Shown here: positions 16,695-25,139 of the stretch, one piece after another
Numbering within the stretch: position 1 is the first letter of the stretch
How the letters are laid out: every line of letters starts with the position of its first letter
DNA from: Natronorubrum texcoconense
Lineage (GTDB): Archaea; Halobacteriota; Halobacteria; Halobacteriales; Natrialbaceae
Assembly: GCF_900100335.1 (NCBI RefSeq)
Contig: NZ_FNFE01000007.1
Coordinates: 229,392-293,391, forward strand
Length of the DNA stretch: 64,000 nucleotides
Direction: 5' to 3'
Made by a program: the position numbers and the translations under genes
The notes under the pieces: model-generated
What the model was told of the DNA's origin: nothing
Seen by the model: the letters and a program-made list of their open reading frames with translations, nothing else
Databases searched by the model: none

Positions 16695-17393
16695 TCAGTC
16701 CTGGGACATCACGTACCGCATGACGAGCTGCAGGACGTGAACGAACACACCGGCGACGGCGATGTAGACGCCGATCGTCTGGAGGGCGACGCGCGCATCG
16801 CGGTGGTCCCGAACCTGCCAGATCTCGTAGCCCAGCCGGAGGATGAAGCCCAGGAAGATGAGGACGAAGCCGACCAGGAGCAGGACATCGAGGATGAACG
16901 TCCCGACGAGGATCACGCCGAGGCCACCGAGGAACGCGTAGTTCGCGAACCGTCCCCAGTGCTCGAACGTCGTCGAGCGGGCGTAGATGTAGCCCGACAC
17001 CAGCGCCGTCATCAGCGCGGTGACGACAGCCGTAATTCCCAGTACCGTGAGCTGTGTCTCCTGCGGAGCCATCGACAGGATACCGGCGCCGAAGACGCCG
17101 AAGGCCAGTTGCAGAACGACCATCCCGGCGAAGGCGATCCCCATATCGCCGCCCTCGATCCCGCGTTCGGCGATGATCTCGCCACCCATGATCGCCGCAC
17201 CGTAGACGAGCACGCCCACGATCGGGGCCGCAAAGAGGTAGTCGTTGACGACCGCGAGCGGCGTCGCCGCGAAGACGTACATCAACGCGACGGTGATCGC
17301 CATCAGCCCGGTCGCGCCGCCGATCACCTGCACCTCTCGACTCGAGAGCCCGAAGCCACGGTCGGTCTTGTGCGGTGTTTCGAAGGAACTCAT
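16695..17393 (-). CDS. Seven-helix membrane protein, Bax inhibitor-1 (BI-1/YccA)-like
   Basis: 232 residues with seven hydrophobic segments. The layout and the short polar C-terminus (YVMSQD after a last helix VHVLQLVMR) recall the BI-1/YccA family, and SGYIYARSTTFEHWGRFANYA fits the loop region between the middle helices. BI-1 relatives are calcium-leak channels or modulators of membrane proteases. The match is from pattern only, so moderate confidence. 300-bp spacing to the upstream and downstream genes argues for a single-gene unit. Confidence 0.6.
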   Translation of the reverse strand: MSSFETPHKTDRGFGLSSREVQVIGGATGLMAITVALMYVFAATPLAVVNDYLFAAPIVGVLVYGAAIMGGEIIAERGIEGGDMGIAFAGMVVLQLAFGVFGAGILSMAPQETQLTVLGITAVVTALMTALVSGYIYARSTTFEHWGRFANYAFLGGLGVILVGTFILDVLLLVGFVLIFLGFILRLGYEIWQVRDHRDARVALQTIGVYIAVAGVFVHVLQLVMRYVMSQD

Positions 17394-17469
17394 TGCTCGA
17401 GGGTAGCCGGCCGGATCGCAAAAGCGTGTTCCTTACGGTTGAAAAGATAGCTTTGTTGATGCGACGCAG

Positions 17470-17898
17470 TCAGGCGTCGGTCGCGTTCCACCGATCCGAA
17501 TACGCCGTCCCGCACGTACACTTTGCGTAGGCGTGCACCACGTCACCCTCCGCGTAAATTCCCCCGACGTCCTCGTTTTGCTCCTCCGCGAAGGCGAAGA
17601 CGAACTGGACCGCGTGGTCCTCGTCGTCCGAGGCCTCCGGACAGCTGCCGCTCGAGAGTTCGTCGTCGATCTCGCCCTCGAGATCCATCGCCGACTTCGC
17701 GAACTCCATCGCCTGCGTGCCGGTCGCCGCCTGAAACGCGCTCCGGCCGCGCTCGCCGTCGACGACGATCAGGACGCCCTCTTCGACCCGGTCGCCGAAC
17801 TGCTCGAGGCGGTCGTCCGAGACGTACGAGTCGGCCAAAAACAGTGCGACGTCGTCGGGCCGCTCGCCGGCTAGGAATTCCTCGCGTGCGTTGGTCAT
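17470..17898 (-). CDS. DUF5807 family protein
   Basis: 142 residues. It begins EEFLAGERPDDVALFLADSYV, a start I associate with the haloarchaeal DUF5807 family. The middle has a Usp- or thioredoxin-like beta strand (GVLIVVDGERGRSAFQAATG). The C-terminus has HAYAKCTCGTAYSDRW, a C-x-C that may bind a metal. Function unknown. Cytoplasmic and acidic; no membrane segment. Confidence 0.75.
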   Translation of the reverse strand: MTNAREEFLAGERPDDVALFLADSYVSDDRLEQFGDRVEEGVLIVVDGERGRSAFQAATGTQAMEFAKSAMDLEGEIDDELSSGSCPEASDDEDHAVQFVFAFAEEQNEDVGGIYAEGDVVHAYAKCTCGTAYSDRWNATDA

Positions 17899-18043
17899 AG
17901 GGCAGTATTTTCGCTCGAGGTGGAAAAAGGACGCGTCATACGGGTGACTGTGTAAGGGACTCGGGTCAGTGGAACAGCTACGAGTCGATCACATCGAAAA
18001 CGAATTCTTCGCCGCGCATTCCTCGTGGCGTCCGCCTACCCTG

Positions 18044-18487
18044 TCAGCGTGAGGGCGGCGCAACGTCGAGATCAGACGCGGCCAGCATCACCTGCAGCGC
18101 CTCGCTGGGCGACATATCGTCGTCCAGCTGGCCCGCATACCAGGTCAGGAGCTCCACGAACACCTCGCGGACGTCGTGCGACGTGGCGCGGTGGTGTGCG
18201 AGTTCGCCGTCGGTTTTCAGCGTGATCTCGACCCCGTGGGGGTCGGCCGCCTCGGCGAGCGAGGTGTCCGCCGACTGGTCTGACGGGGTCGACTCGAGGT
18301 GCGCGGGACTCGAGTCGGCGTCTGTGATGTTCGCAGCGGCGTCGGCCGCCGGCATCTCGGCCGTCGCGCCCGCTCCGTCCGATCGAACGAGATACCGGTT
18401 CTCGCTGAGTTTGGCGACGTTGTCGTCCTCGAGTTGCAACTCCTCGGGAGTAAGGATGCCGTCGTCCTGAGTTGGGTCGGAGGTCAT
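18044..18487 (-). CDS. DUF7500 family protein, intact copy A
   Basis: 147 residues. The N-terminus (DGILTPEELQLEDDNVAKLSENRYLV) and the C-terminal helix-rich block (EVFVELLTWYAGQLDDDMSPSEALQVMLAASDL) are conserved with the broken copy at 20274-20693; the middle is a variable Ala/Asp/Ser linker. I associate this with DUF7500, a haloarchaeal family often found near archaellum genes; function unknown. The duplication is direct (same strand, 2.2 kb apart), flanking a lipoprotein and a toxin-antitoxin pair. Confidence 0.75.
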   Translation of the reverse strand: MTSDPTQDDGILTPEELQLEDDNVAKLSENRYLVRSDGAGATAEMPAADAAANITDADSSPAHLESTPSDQSADTSLAEAADPHGVEITLKTDGELAHHRATSHDVREVFVELLTWYAGQLDDDMSPSEALQVMLAASDLDVAPPSR

Positions 18488-18565
18488 GGTGGATTGCTAT
18501 CGTAGCAGTAGTGTGTGAACGGTCGAGGGTGCTGGTCTTGTTGGCCGGCAGTGAGGTGATCTCGA

Positions 18566-19348
18566 TCAATCGTCGGTCTCGGCGTCACCGTCCTCACTCT
18601 CGGTGTCATCAGCTGTCTGATCCTCGGCCGCGTCGTCGCTGTCGTTCTCCTGACCGCCATCGTCGTCTCCGGTCTCGTCGGTGTCGTCTCGGTCGGGTTC
18701 CTGGTCCTGATCGGTCTCGGTTCCGCCCTCGTCGTCTCCGTCCGCTTCGAGGTCGTCCTCGTAGACCTTCGTGTTCATAATATTGTTCCAGAGCGTCATC
18801 TGGTTCATATCGATGCCATCACCGGTGCTCTCGTTCCCAGCGGTCTCGTTTCCGTCGGGAGTGGTCGAGTTATCCATATCCGACTCGTTCCCTTCGGCCG
18901 CCGTCTCGTCGCTGTCGAACTCGTGGATCCACTCGGAGTTGATCCCCCAGCCCAGCGCCTGCCCGTCGAAGGGGTTCGAGAGTTCCGTGTAGATAAACTC
19001 GATCTCCGAGCCGCGGTGGATCAGCGCCTGTTTGTAGACTTCGTAGATGAGCCAGATCTCCTCGTCGGACTCCTCGACCGTTTCGGCCTCGGAGCGGTAC
19101 GTGAGGTAGAGTTCGTCGTCCTCTTCGAGGAGTTCGTCGACTTCGATGCCGTTCGACTCGAGGAAGTAGTAGAACTCGCCGGGGGTTCCCTCCCGCGGTT
19201 GGGAGGGTTCTTCGGGTTCGATTTCGGTGGCTGCCGTCGAGGTGCCGATAACCGAGTCGAGGCAGCCGGCGGTCGCGACGGTCGCGGCCGTCCCGGCGGC
19301 CGCACCGAGGAACTGCCGCCGCGAGGGTGTGGGGAACGCGTCTGTCAT
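18566..19348 (-). CDS. Tat lipoprotein with acidic C-terminal tail
   Basis: 260 residues from ATG 19348. Twin arginine in PSRRQFLG and lipobox TAGC (about residue 29) show Tat export and lipid anchoring. A folded part (about 45-150, with YYFLESNGIEVDELLEEDDELYLTYRSE) is followed by a long Asp/Glu/Asn-rich tail with several N-x-S/T sequons (DNST, GNET, GNES), possibly glycosylated outside. I do not recognise the family; the EEDDELYLTY and IWLIYEVYKQAL pattern recurs in haloarchaeal lipoproteins of unknown role. It is 78 bp upstream of the DUF7500 copy A, same strand. Confidence 0.75.
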   Translation of the reverse strand: MTDAFPTPSRRQFLGAAAGTAATVATAGCLDSVIGTSTAATEIEPEEPSQPREGTPGEFYYFLESNGIEVDELLEEDDELYLTYRSEAETVEESDEEIWLIYEVYKQALIHRGSEIEFIYTELSNPFDGQALGWGINSEWIHEFDSDETAAEGNESDMDNSTTPDGNETAGNESTGDGIDMNQMTLWNNIMNTKVYEDDLEADGDDEGGTETDQDQEPDRDDTDETGDDDGGQENDSDDAAEDQTADDTESEDGDAETDD

Positions 19349-19460
19349 AGCTCTGCATCGGTGTACCACCTGCAAAAAGACCCGGACGATATCGAGTCGT
19401 GAGTCGTGGATCGACTCAGTACGCGCGGTGTCTCACCTGACCGATGGGTTCAAGCGTCTG

Positions 19461-19477
19461 CGTAAGGAAATCTTACG
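19461..19477 (+). promoter_or_regulatory. Inverted repeat before the antitoxin gene
   Basis: cgtaag-gaaat-cttacg, a perfect 6-bp dyad with 5-bp spacer, ends five bases before the antitoxin ATG at 19482. AbrB-type antitoxins usually repress their own operon by binding such palindromes; this is the natural candidate operator. Confidence 0.6.
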
Positions 19478-19481
19478 TAGA

Positions 19482-19742
19482 ATGAGTACCGATCCGGAAC
19501 TGACGACGGTGACCTCGAAGGGACAGATCACGATCCCGAGTCGACTGCGCGAGCAGTTCGGTCTCGAACAGGGCACTAAACTGATGGTCGTGCCGACCGA
19601 TTACGGTCTCGTCCTGAAAAAGATCGATCTCCCCTCAGTCGAGGAGTTTCAGAACCGAGTCGAAAACCGCGCTACGTCCCTCGATCTCTCGAGTGAGGAT
19701 GTCGAGCAATTGGTCCACGAGGCACGGGGCGCTGATGAATGA
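19482..19742 (+). CDS. AbrB/MazE-type antitoxin
   Basis: 86 residues. Residues about 8-52 are the SpoVT/AbrB swapped-hairpin domain (TTVTSKGQITIPSRLREQFGLEQGTKLMVV), and the C-terminal 30 residues are an acidic tail that would wrap the toxin. Its TGA overlaps the toxin start by ATGA, so the two are translated together. A dyad stands just upstream. The partner is a PIN RNase, making this a VapBC-like pair. It sits in the middle of the archaellum locus on the strand opposite to its neighbours. Confidence 0.9.
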   Translation: MSTDPELTTVTSKGQITIPSRLREQFGLEQGTKLMVVPTDYGLVLKKIDLPSVEEFQNRVENRATSLDLSSEDVEQLVHEARGADE

Positions 19743-20152
19743 GGGCTGTCCTCGACACGAACGTTCTCATTTCGTCGGTGATCGCGACCGGCACGCCTCA
19801 CGAGGTCGTCGTGGCAGGATTCGAAGGCGAGTATCAGATCGTCGTCTCCGTACCCACGCTTACGGAGTTCCGTGAGACGCTACTCAAATACCCCGACCGA
19901 TTTCAGATGGATGCGGAGGCCGTTCAAACGGAAGTCGAAACGATCCGCTACTTTGCGGAGTTCGTCGAGCCGGACGAAAGCATTACGGCAGTGAATGCCG
20001 ATCCCGATGACGACAAATTTCTCGAGGCTGCTGTCGCGGGTAACGTGGAGTATCTCGTCTCCGGCGACCAGCACTTGCTCGACCTCGATACCTTTCGCGG
20101 AGTCGATATCGTCTCTCCTCGAGTATTCTACGATGTTCTCGCCGAGCAGTAG
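19739..20152 (+). CDS. PIN-domain ribonuclease toxin
   Basis: 137 residues. Acidic active-site residues of PIN are at DTNV (Asp6), TEFRE (Glu about 45), DPDDDKF (Asp about 97) and GDQHLLD (Asp about 115). This matches the COG1569 branch, usually called putative toxin. PIN toxins cut RNA, often tRNA or rRNA, and are inhibited by the antitoxin encoded just upstream with a 4-base overlap. Whole domain, no truncation. Confidence 0.9.
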   Translation: MRAVLDTNVLISSVIATGTPHEVVVAGFEGEYQIVVSVPTLTEFRETLLKYPDRFQMDAEAVQTEVETIRYFAEFVEPDESITAVNADPDDDKFLEAAVAGNVEYLVSGDQHLLDLDTFRGVDIVSPRVFYDVLAEQ

Positions 20153-20273
20153 CTGAATCGTGTTCGAGTACGCTCCAGCACCGAGTTGAGAACAGCGAAC
20201 CACCGCAGTCCGCCAGAATGCAACACGCCGCGCCCTGTATTCCCTATACGGGCATGCGTGTCGAGTCGACGAG

Positions 20274-20693
20274 TTAGACCTCGAGATCGGATGCGGCCAG
20301 CATCACCTGCAACGCTTCGCTCGGCGACATATCGTCGTCCAGCTGGCCTGCATACTACGTCAGGAGGTCCACGAACACCTCGCGCACGTCGTGTGACGTG
20401 GCGTGATAGTGTGCGAGTTCGACGTCGGTCTTCAGCGTGATCTCGACCCCGTGGGGGTCGGCCGCGTCGGCGAGTTCCGTCGCCGGTGCCGACTGTGCGT
20501 GGTCCGACTCGAGGTGCGTGGCACTCGAGTCGGGGGTGATCGTCGTAGCACCGGCGGCCGGATCCGCGGCGGCCGTCTCCCCGTCCGACCGCACGAGATA
20601 GCGGTTCCCACTGAGTTCGGCGACGGTGTCGTCCTCGAGCTGCAACTCGTCGGGGGTGAGAATGCCGTCGTCGTGTGTTGGGTCGAGGGTCAT
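20274..20693 (-). pseudogene. DUF7500 copy B, broken by an in-frame TAG
   Basis: ATG at 20693. The reading frame matches copy A (18044-18487) along its whole length, but the Trp codon TGG of copy A (in LLTWYAGQ) is TAG here, at 20355-20357. After the stop the frame continues in perfect agreement (YAGQLDDDMSPSEALQ) to a TAA at 20274-20276. A single G-to-A change explains it, so the event is recent or a sequence error. The gene begins 29 bp after the last archaellin stop and could be cotranscribed. The truncated 112-residue product would lack the C-terminal helices. Confidence 0.85.
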
Positions 20694-20722
20694 GTGCGTG
20701 AAGTTGATTGTGTGGCTATATG

Positions 20723-21310
20723 TTAGACTTGGACGACAGTTGCGTCACCAAAGGTCGATGGGACGCTTACACCATAGGTGTACTGCGCTCCAGACTGATC
20801 AACCAACGCAACCGTTGCGCTTGAACCACTTTGTAACCCCTCATTTTCTTCGAGGTCTTCTAGGTTAATTGTAAGTGTCACACGTTCATCAGTGTTAGTT
20901 AATGAATCATCGTCGTAGTCTGCGACACCCTCAGTTTCGAAGTCCTCTCCATTTGCTTCTGAGCCATGTGTGAGTGTTTCAGCGGTCGAATCACTCGTGT
21001 ACTGGACGGTCATCGACGTGAGGTCGATTGCACCGGACCCAGCCGACTTCTTGATTGTCATCTCAAGCGTGTCTACGTAATCATCATCTTCATCAGACAC
21101 TTCTGCGACCGCATTAACGACTTCGATCTGGTTCGCCACCGCCTCTTGCGTCTCGGAGCCAGTATCGGATGCTTGACTTTGCAAGACACCTGCGGTATTG
21201 ATTAGTACCCCTGCTGCAATCGCTGCGACCAGCACCATCGCGATGAACACGATGAGGGTCCCGATACCCACCTGCCCTCGTTCGTCGCTATCTGTTATTG
21301 TTTCGAACAT
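20723..21310 (-). CDS. Archaellin (third of three)
   Basis: 195 residues. A class III signal peptide (SDERG then [14 protein letters not shown], cut after Gly12 by the prepilin peptidase ArlK/PibD) precedes a hydrophobic helix and a beta-rich surface domain. N-terminal 60 and C-terminal 35 residues are nearly identical with the two upstream paralogues; the middle (about 65-150) varies. No N-x-S/T sequon is present. 3 bp separate it from the previous archaellin. Base composition is visibly lower in GC than neighbouring genes. Confidence 0.95.
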   Translation of the reverse strand: MFETITDSDERGQVGIGTLIVFIAMVLVAAIAAGVLINTAGVLQSQASDTGSETQEAVANQIEVVNAVAEVSDEDDDYVDTLEMTIKKSAGSGAIDLTSMTVQYTSDSTAETLTHGSEANGEDFETEGVADYDDDSLTNTDERVTLTINLEDLEENEGLQSGSSATVALVDQSGAQYTYGVSVPSTFGDATVVQV

Positions 21311-21313
21311 TGA

Positions 21314-21943
21314 TTAGACCTCCACGACGGTTGCGTCACCGAAGGTCGATGGAACACTCACACCGTAGGTGTATTGTGCACCGGACTGATCGACGAGCGC
21401 GACAGTTGCACTCGATCCACCTACCAGTCCATCATCCTCTTCAAGTTCGGCAATATCAACCGAGAGTTTGACACGCTCGTGCGTGCTCGTTAGGGAATCT
21501 CCATTATCTCCCGTCAGGTCTTCAGTAATGAATTCAGAACCACCGTCAGCCTGATCTGTACCACCACCAAATTCATCTTCATCGCTGAAAACGAGTGTCT
21601 CTGAAATAGAATCACTCGTGTATTGAACGGTCATCGATGTAAGATCAATCGGACCTGCACCAGCTGACTGCTTAATCGTCAGATCAAGCCGATCAACGAC
21701 ATCTACATCGTCCGGGCCACCTTCTGGCTCTATTTCACCGACTGCGTTGACGACTTCAATTTGGTTCGCCACTGCTTCCTGTGTCTCGGATCCAGTGTCG
21801 GATGCCTGACTTTGCAAGACACCGGCCGTATTGATCAGCACTCCTGCTGCAATCGCGGCAACCAGCACCATCGCGATGAACACGATGAGAGTACCGATAC
21901 CCACCTGCCCGCGTTCATCACTATCTGTAATTGATTCGAACAT
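21314..21943 (-). CDS. Archaellin (second of three)
   Basis: 209 residues, with the same signal peptide, helix and C-terminal block ([20 protein letters not shown]) as its paralogues. The variable centre is longest on the acidic loop side ([27 protein letters not shown]). It ends 3 bp before the third archaellin and starts 3 bp after the first, so the three form one operon. No N-glycosylation sequon. Assembled into the archaellum filament outside the cell by ArlI/ArlJ. Confidence 0.95.
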   Translation of the reverse strand: MFESITDSDERGQVGIGTLIVFIAMVLVAAIAAGVLINTAGVLQSQASDTGSETQEAVANQIEVVNAVGEIEPEGGPDDVDVVDRLDLTIKQSAGAGPIDLTSMTVQYTSDSISETLVFSDEDEFGGGTDQADGGSEFITEDLTGDNGDSLTSTHERVKLSVDIAELEEDDGLVGGSSATVALVDQSGAQYTYGVSVPSTFGDATVVEV

Positions 21944-21946
21944 CGT

Positions 21947-22579
21947 TTAGACCTCCACGACGGTTGCGTCACCGAAGGTCGATGGGACACTCACACCGTA
22001 GGTGTACTGTGCACCAGATTGGTCAACCAGCGCAACCGTTGCGCTTGAGCCACTCGCGAGGCCAACTGGTTCATCTTCCCCGCCAACATCGATTTCTTCT
22101 TCGAGCGCACCAAGGTCAAGCGTGAGTGTAACCCGTTCTTCGGTATTAGTCAACGACTCATCATCGTAATCTGCAACGCCCTCTGTACCAAAGTGGTCTT
22201 CAGTCGCTCCACCTTCGTCGTATGTGAGCGTCTCGGAGGTCGAATCACTTGTGTACTGGACGGTCATCGACGTGAGGTCGATTGCACCGGACCCAGCCGA
22301 CTTCTTGATTGTCATCTCAAGCGTGTCCACGTAATCCTCATCATCAATTTCGTTATTATCGTCAAACGTTTCAGCAACTGCATTGACAACTTCGATCTGA
22401 TTCGCAACCGCCTCTTGCGTTTCAGACCCGGTGTCGGATGCTTGACTCTGCAGCACCCCTGCCGTATTAATCAGTACCCCTGCTGCAATCGCTGCGACCA
22501 GCACCATCGCGATGAACACGATGAGGGTACCGATACCCACCTGGCCACGTTCTTCTTCGTCTGTTATAGTTTCGAACAT
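21947..22579 (-). CDS. Archaellin (first of three)
   Basis: 210 residues from ATG 22579, chosen to match the paralogues; an upstream in-frame extension has no similarity. Signal peptide is [12 protein letters not shown] then QVGIGTL. The variable centre ([31 protein letters not shown]) differs from the others, while both ends are conserved, as expected for recombination among tandem copies. First gene of the operon, divergent from arlCE at 23019. Confidence 0.95.
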   Translation of the reverse strand: MFETITDEEERGQVGIGTLIVFIAMVLVAAIAAGVLINTAGVLQSQASDTGSETQEAVANQIEVVNAVAETFDDNNEIDDEDYVDTLEMTIKKSAGSGAIDLTSMTVQYTSDSTSETLTYDEGGATEDHFGTEGVADYDDESLTNTEERVTLTLDLGALEEEIDVGGEDEPVGLASGSSATVALVDQSGAQYTYGVSVPSTFGDATVVEV

Positions 22580-23018
22580 AATGCGTACACCCTGCGTGCC
22601 GGACTCGCCCACGACGCGTCACACCGCACGTGACACGCTCGAGCGCCCACCTGGACACTCACCACCGACCTGACGGGCCGAGCCCGTCGCTCCCTCCGCG
22701 GGCGTGGCGACGGAACAACGGTTGTGTCCCGTCGAAGGTCGGTGTGTGGCGAGATGGTTGGCATCACAGTATCTGGGGATGCACCCCGGCGACGACAACG
22801 AATAGTCGGACTATCAAGCTCTGTACCATTTCAGCGAGCGTATCGAGACTCGACTCACGGTTCGAAACGCGGCCCGAACTCGAGGGAACCCCTTTAGGAC
22901 CCGACTCGCTACTGGGGAGTAGCATGACCGTGCGACGTGGATTTAGGGGAACGTCGATCGCAGCCAACGGCGTTCTCGAGGCGGTCTCCAACCGCGTCGC
23001 GACCCCGCGTAGGTGACA
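22580..23018. promoter_or_regulatory. Divergent control region between archaellin and arlCE operons
   Basis: 439 bp. A 13-bp palindrome atagtc-g-gactat lies at 22802-22814. On the plus strand a TATA-like ctttagg at 22892-22898 is 29 nt before an ATG at 22924, and the dyad gctact-gggg-agtagc (22908-22923) abuts that ATG. From 22924 a 30-codon frame ends with TGA at 23014-23016, two bases before the arlCE ATG. It is Arg-rich, unlike haloarchaeal proteins, so probably leader rather than coding. No obvious TATA box was found close to the archaellin ATG, suggesting a long leader. Confidence 0.5.
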
Positions 23019-24149
23019 ATGAACTTCGGACTCCAAACCTTCCGCGAACTCATCGAAGACTTCCTCGCCAGCAGCGGCGGCCGTCGGGGCCGCGAGCGCG
23101 AGGCGCGACGTGAGGAGGGTAACGGCGGCGAGGAGTCCGAGTCGACGACCGACGCGGAGCCGTCCGATTCGGAGACAGCCGCCGACGAAACCGAGTCCGA
23201 ACCCGAAGCGACCGAGAGCGGTGGCGGCGGCCTGTTCGGTCGTGGATCGAACGACGACGAGGAGGTCGACGACCTCGTCTACCGCATTCAGGAACTCGAG
23301 GAGGAACTCGAGTCCAAGGAGTCGACGCTGGGAACCGTCCAGGACTCCCAGCAGCAGGTCGCTCAGCAGGTCGAAGAAGTCAACGACACGGTTCGCCAGC
23401 TACTCGGCGTCTACGACATGGTAACCGACGACGTCAACCCGTTTACGGGCGCGGGCGAGGAGAAGAACGGCTTCGGCGTCTTCGGCGAGGACGACGACGG
23501 GACCGACGAGTCGGGCGGATTCGGTCTCGCGTCGGCCACCGAATCGGCAGCCGGCTCAAGTCCCGCAAACGAGACGGTCTCGTTCGACGATCTGAAGGGG
23601 GCGCTCGAGAACGCGGCCCAAGCCCAGGCCGACGGCGGGGAGACGATCGCGTTCGACGAGAACGAGCAGTTCGAGCGCGAGGACGACCGCGACACGCGCG
23701 TCGAGGTGCAGGCGACCGAGAGCGTCGACGAGCCGGACGACGCGACCGACCGGACCCGACCCGACGCGGGAGACGAGAACCGAACCGACGCGGACGTCGA
23801 TTCGGACGACGTGACGCTCGCGACGCTCGCCGACACGTACGCGACCGACATCATCGTCTTCGAGTGGCTCACCCAACTGGTCCGGACGGGCGGCTCGGCG
23901 GCGACGCTGCGAGCCATCTCCTACTACGCCGAGATCGGCTGGATCGACGAGGAGGTCAAAGCCCATCTCGAGGGCGTGCTCAGCGGCCCGGATCTCGACA
24001 TTCACGTCGATCCGGAGACGACGCCGGAGGAGCTGACCGCCGAGGATCACGCCGACAGCTACACGTACATCATGAAGCTGCAGGAGATCCACGAGACGCG
24101 ACGGGAGGTCGAACCGGAGCGGACGGCGAACTCGAGGCCGGGGCCGTGA
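23019..24149 (+). CDS. arlCE: Archaellum accessory fusion protein ArlCE (FlaCE)
   Basis: 376 residues from ATG 23019 (GTG 23013 is possible). The N-terminal 70 residues are a basic-to-acidic disordered part; a coiled coil (about 85-130, YRIQELEEELESKESTL, then QQQVAQQVEEVNDTVRQLLGVYD) is the ArlC segment; after an acidic linker, the C-terminal about 110 residues (LATLADTYATDIIVFEWLTQLVRTGGSAATLRAISYY) are the ArlD/E domain. In haloarchaea this fused protein forms part of the cytoplasmic collar of the archaellum motor and couples to the chemotaxis adaptor CheF. First of a plus-strand archaellum operon. Confidence 0.92.
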   Translation: MNFGLQTFRELIEDFLASSGGRRGREREARREEGNGGEESESTTDAEPSDSETAADETESEPEATESGGGGLFGRGSNDDEEVDDLVYRIQELEEELESKESTLGTVQDSQQQVAQQVEEVNDTVRQLLGVYDMVTDDVNPFTGAGEEKNGFGVFGEDDDGTDESGGFGLASATESAAGSSPANETVSFDDLKGALENAAQAQADGGETIAFDENEQFEREDDRDTRVEVQATESVDEPDDATDRTRPDAGDENRTDADVDSDDVTLATLADTYATDIIVFEWLTQLVRTGGSAATLRAISYYAEIGWIDEEVKAHLEGVLSGPDLDIHVDPETTPEELTAEDHADSYTYIMKLQEIHETRREVEPERTANSRPGP

Positions 24150-24172
24150 CCCGACGACCGAGGTGATCGAAG

Positions 24173-24676
24173 ATGGGATTCAGTACCAGTGGCGCGACGG
24201 CAGTGCTCCTCGTCGGACTGCTCGTGGCGGTCGGCATCGCCTACCCGGTCTTACAGGGTGCTCAGGAGGCGCGACTGACGGCCATCGACGACCGCGACGA
24301 CCGGGCGCTCGACCTTCGCAACAGCGATATCGAACTCGAAGAGGCGACGTACGACATCTCGAGCGACGACGAGGGCGGAGATGACGAAGACGAAAACGGC
24401 GACGACGAGTACACGCTGATGGTGAACGTGACCAACACCGGCTCGACGACGCTGTCGGTCCCCGCGACGGACCTGCTCGTCGACGGCATCTACCAACCTG
24501 TCGGCGAGGACGAGACCGACGTAGACGGAACCGCTGGCAGAGACCTCTGGCAGCCCGGTGAGACGCTGACGTTCACCGTCGAGCTCGACGAGTCGGACGA
24601 CCCGCCGAAACGAGTGAAGATCGTAACCGAACACGGCATCGCGGAGACCACGACGGAGGTGACCGATGTCGAGTGA
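24173..24676 (+). CDS. arlF: Archaellum stator protein ArlF
   Basis: 167 residues. One N-terminal membrane helix of the class III type (GATAVLLVGLLVAVGIAYPVL), then an acidic linker and an immunoglobulin-like beta domain (YTLMVNVTNTGSTTLSVPATDLLVDG). ArlF binds the S-layer in the pseudoperiplasm and anchors the motor with ArlG. The stop overlaps the arlG start by 11 bases. Confidence 0.93.
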   Translation: MGFSTSGATAVLLVGLLVAVGIAYPVLQGAQEARLTAIDDRDDRALDLRNSDIELEEATYDISSDDEGGDDEDENGDDEYTLMVNVTNTGSTTLSVPATDLLVDGIYQPVGEDETDVDGTAGRDLWQPGETLTFTVELDESDDPPKRVKIVTEHGIAETTTEVTDVE

Positions 24677-25139
24677 ATCGATCTCGTCGCTGATCCTCTT
24701 CATCGCCGCGATGCTCGTCGCGGCGGCCGTCGCCGGGACGCTCGTGACGACGGTAACCGATGTCAGCGGCTCGATCGATACCCACAGCGACGGGGTCAAA
24801 GAGCAGATCGACACCGATTTCGAGATCATCAGCGATCCGGGGAGCGATGCGGTGTACGACGATAGCAGCGAAACCGTCTCGGTGCTGGTCAAAAACACCG
24901 GATCGACCACGCTCGCGAGCGACGGCAGCGATCTCGACCTCCTCGTCAACGGCGAGTACGTGACCGACCAGGTTCGACCCGAGATCCTCGACGACGACGC
25001 CACCAGCTGGCGCCGCGGCGTCGTCGCCGAACTCGAGATCGAGGTCGAGAACGGACTCGCCAGCGGCGAGGAACACCGAGTCACCGTCACCGTCAACGGC
25101 CAGACGGAGACCCTCGAGTTCTACGTGCCCCAATCATGA
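24666..25139 (+). CDS. arlG: Archaellum stator protein ArlG
   Basis: 157 residues. N-terminal helix SLILFIAAMLVAAAVAGTLV, then the same type of beta domain as ArlF (VLVKNTGSTTLASDGSDLDLLVNGEYV). ArlF and ArlG form a heteromeric stator. It ends overlapping arlH by ATGA (ATG at 25136), consistent with coupled translation. Confidence 0.93.
   Translation: MSSESISSLILFIAAMLVAAAVAGTLVTTVTDVSGSIDTHSDGVKEQIDTDFEIISDPGSDAVYDDSSETVSVLVKNTGSTTLASDGSDLDLLVNGEYVTDQVRPEILDDDATSWRRGVVAELEIEVENGLASGEEHRVTVTVNGQTETLEFYVPQS

Noticed and set aside
20355..20357. TAG in DUF7500 copy B as a recoded (pyrrolysine) codon
   Set aside because: The paralogue has Trp there, no pyrrolysine system is visible in the window, and a single G-to-A mutation explains it.
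22630..23016. 128-codon open frame upstream of arlCE
   Set aside because: Polar, Arg- and Thr-rich, runs through the divergent promoter region and has no similarity to anything I know; only the last 30 codons were considered as a possible leader frame.
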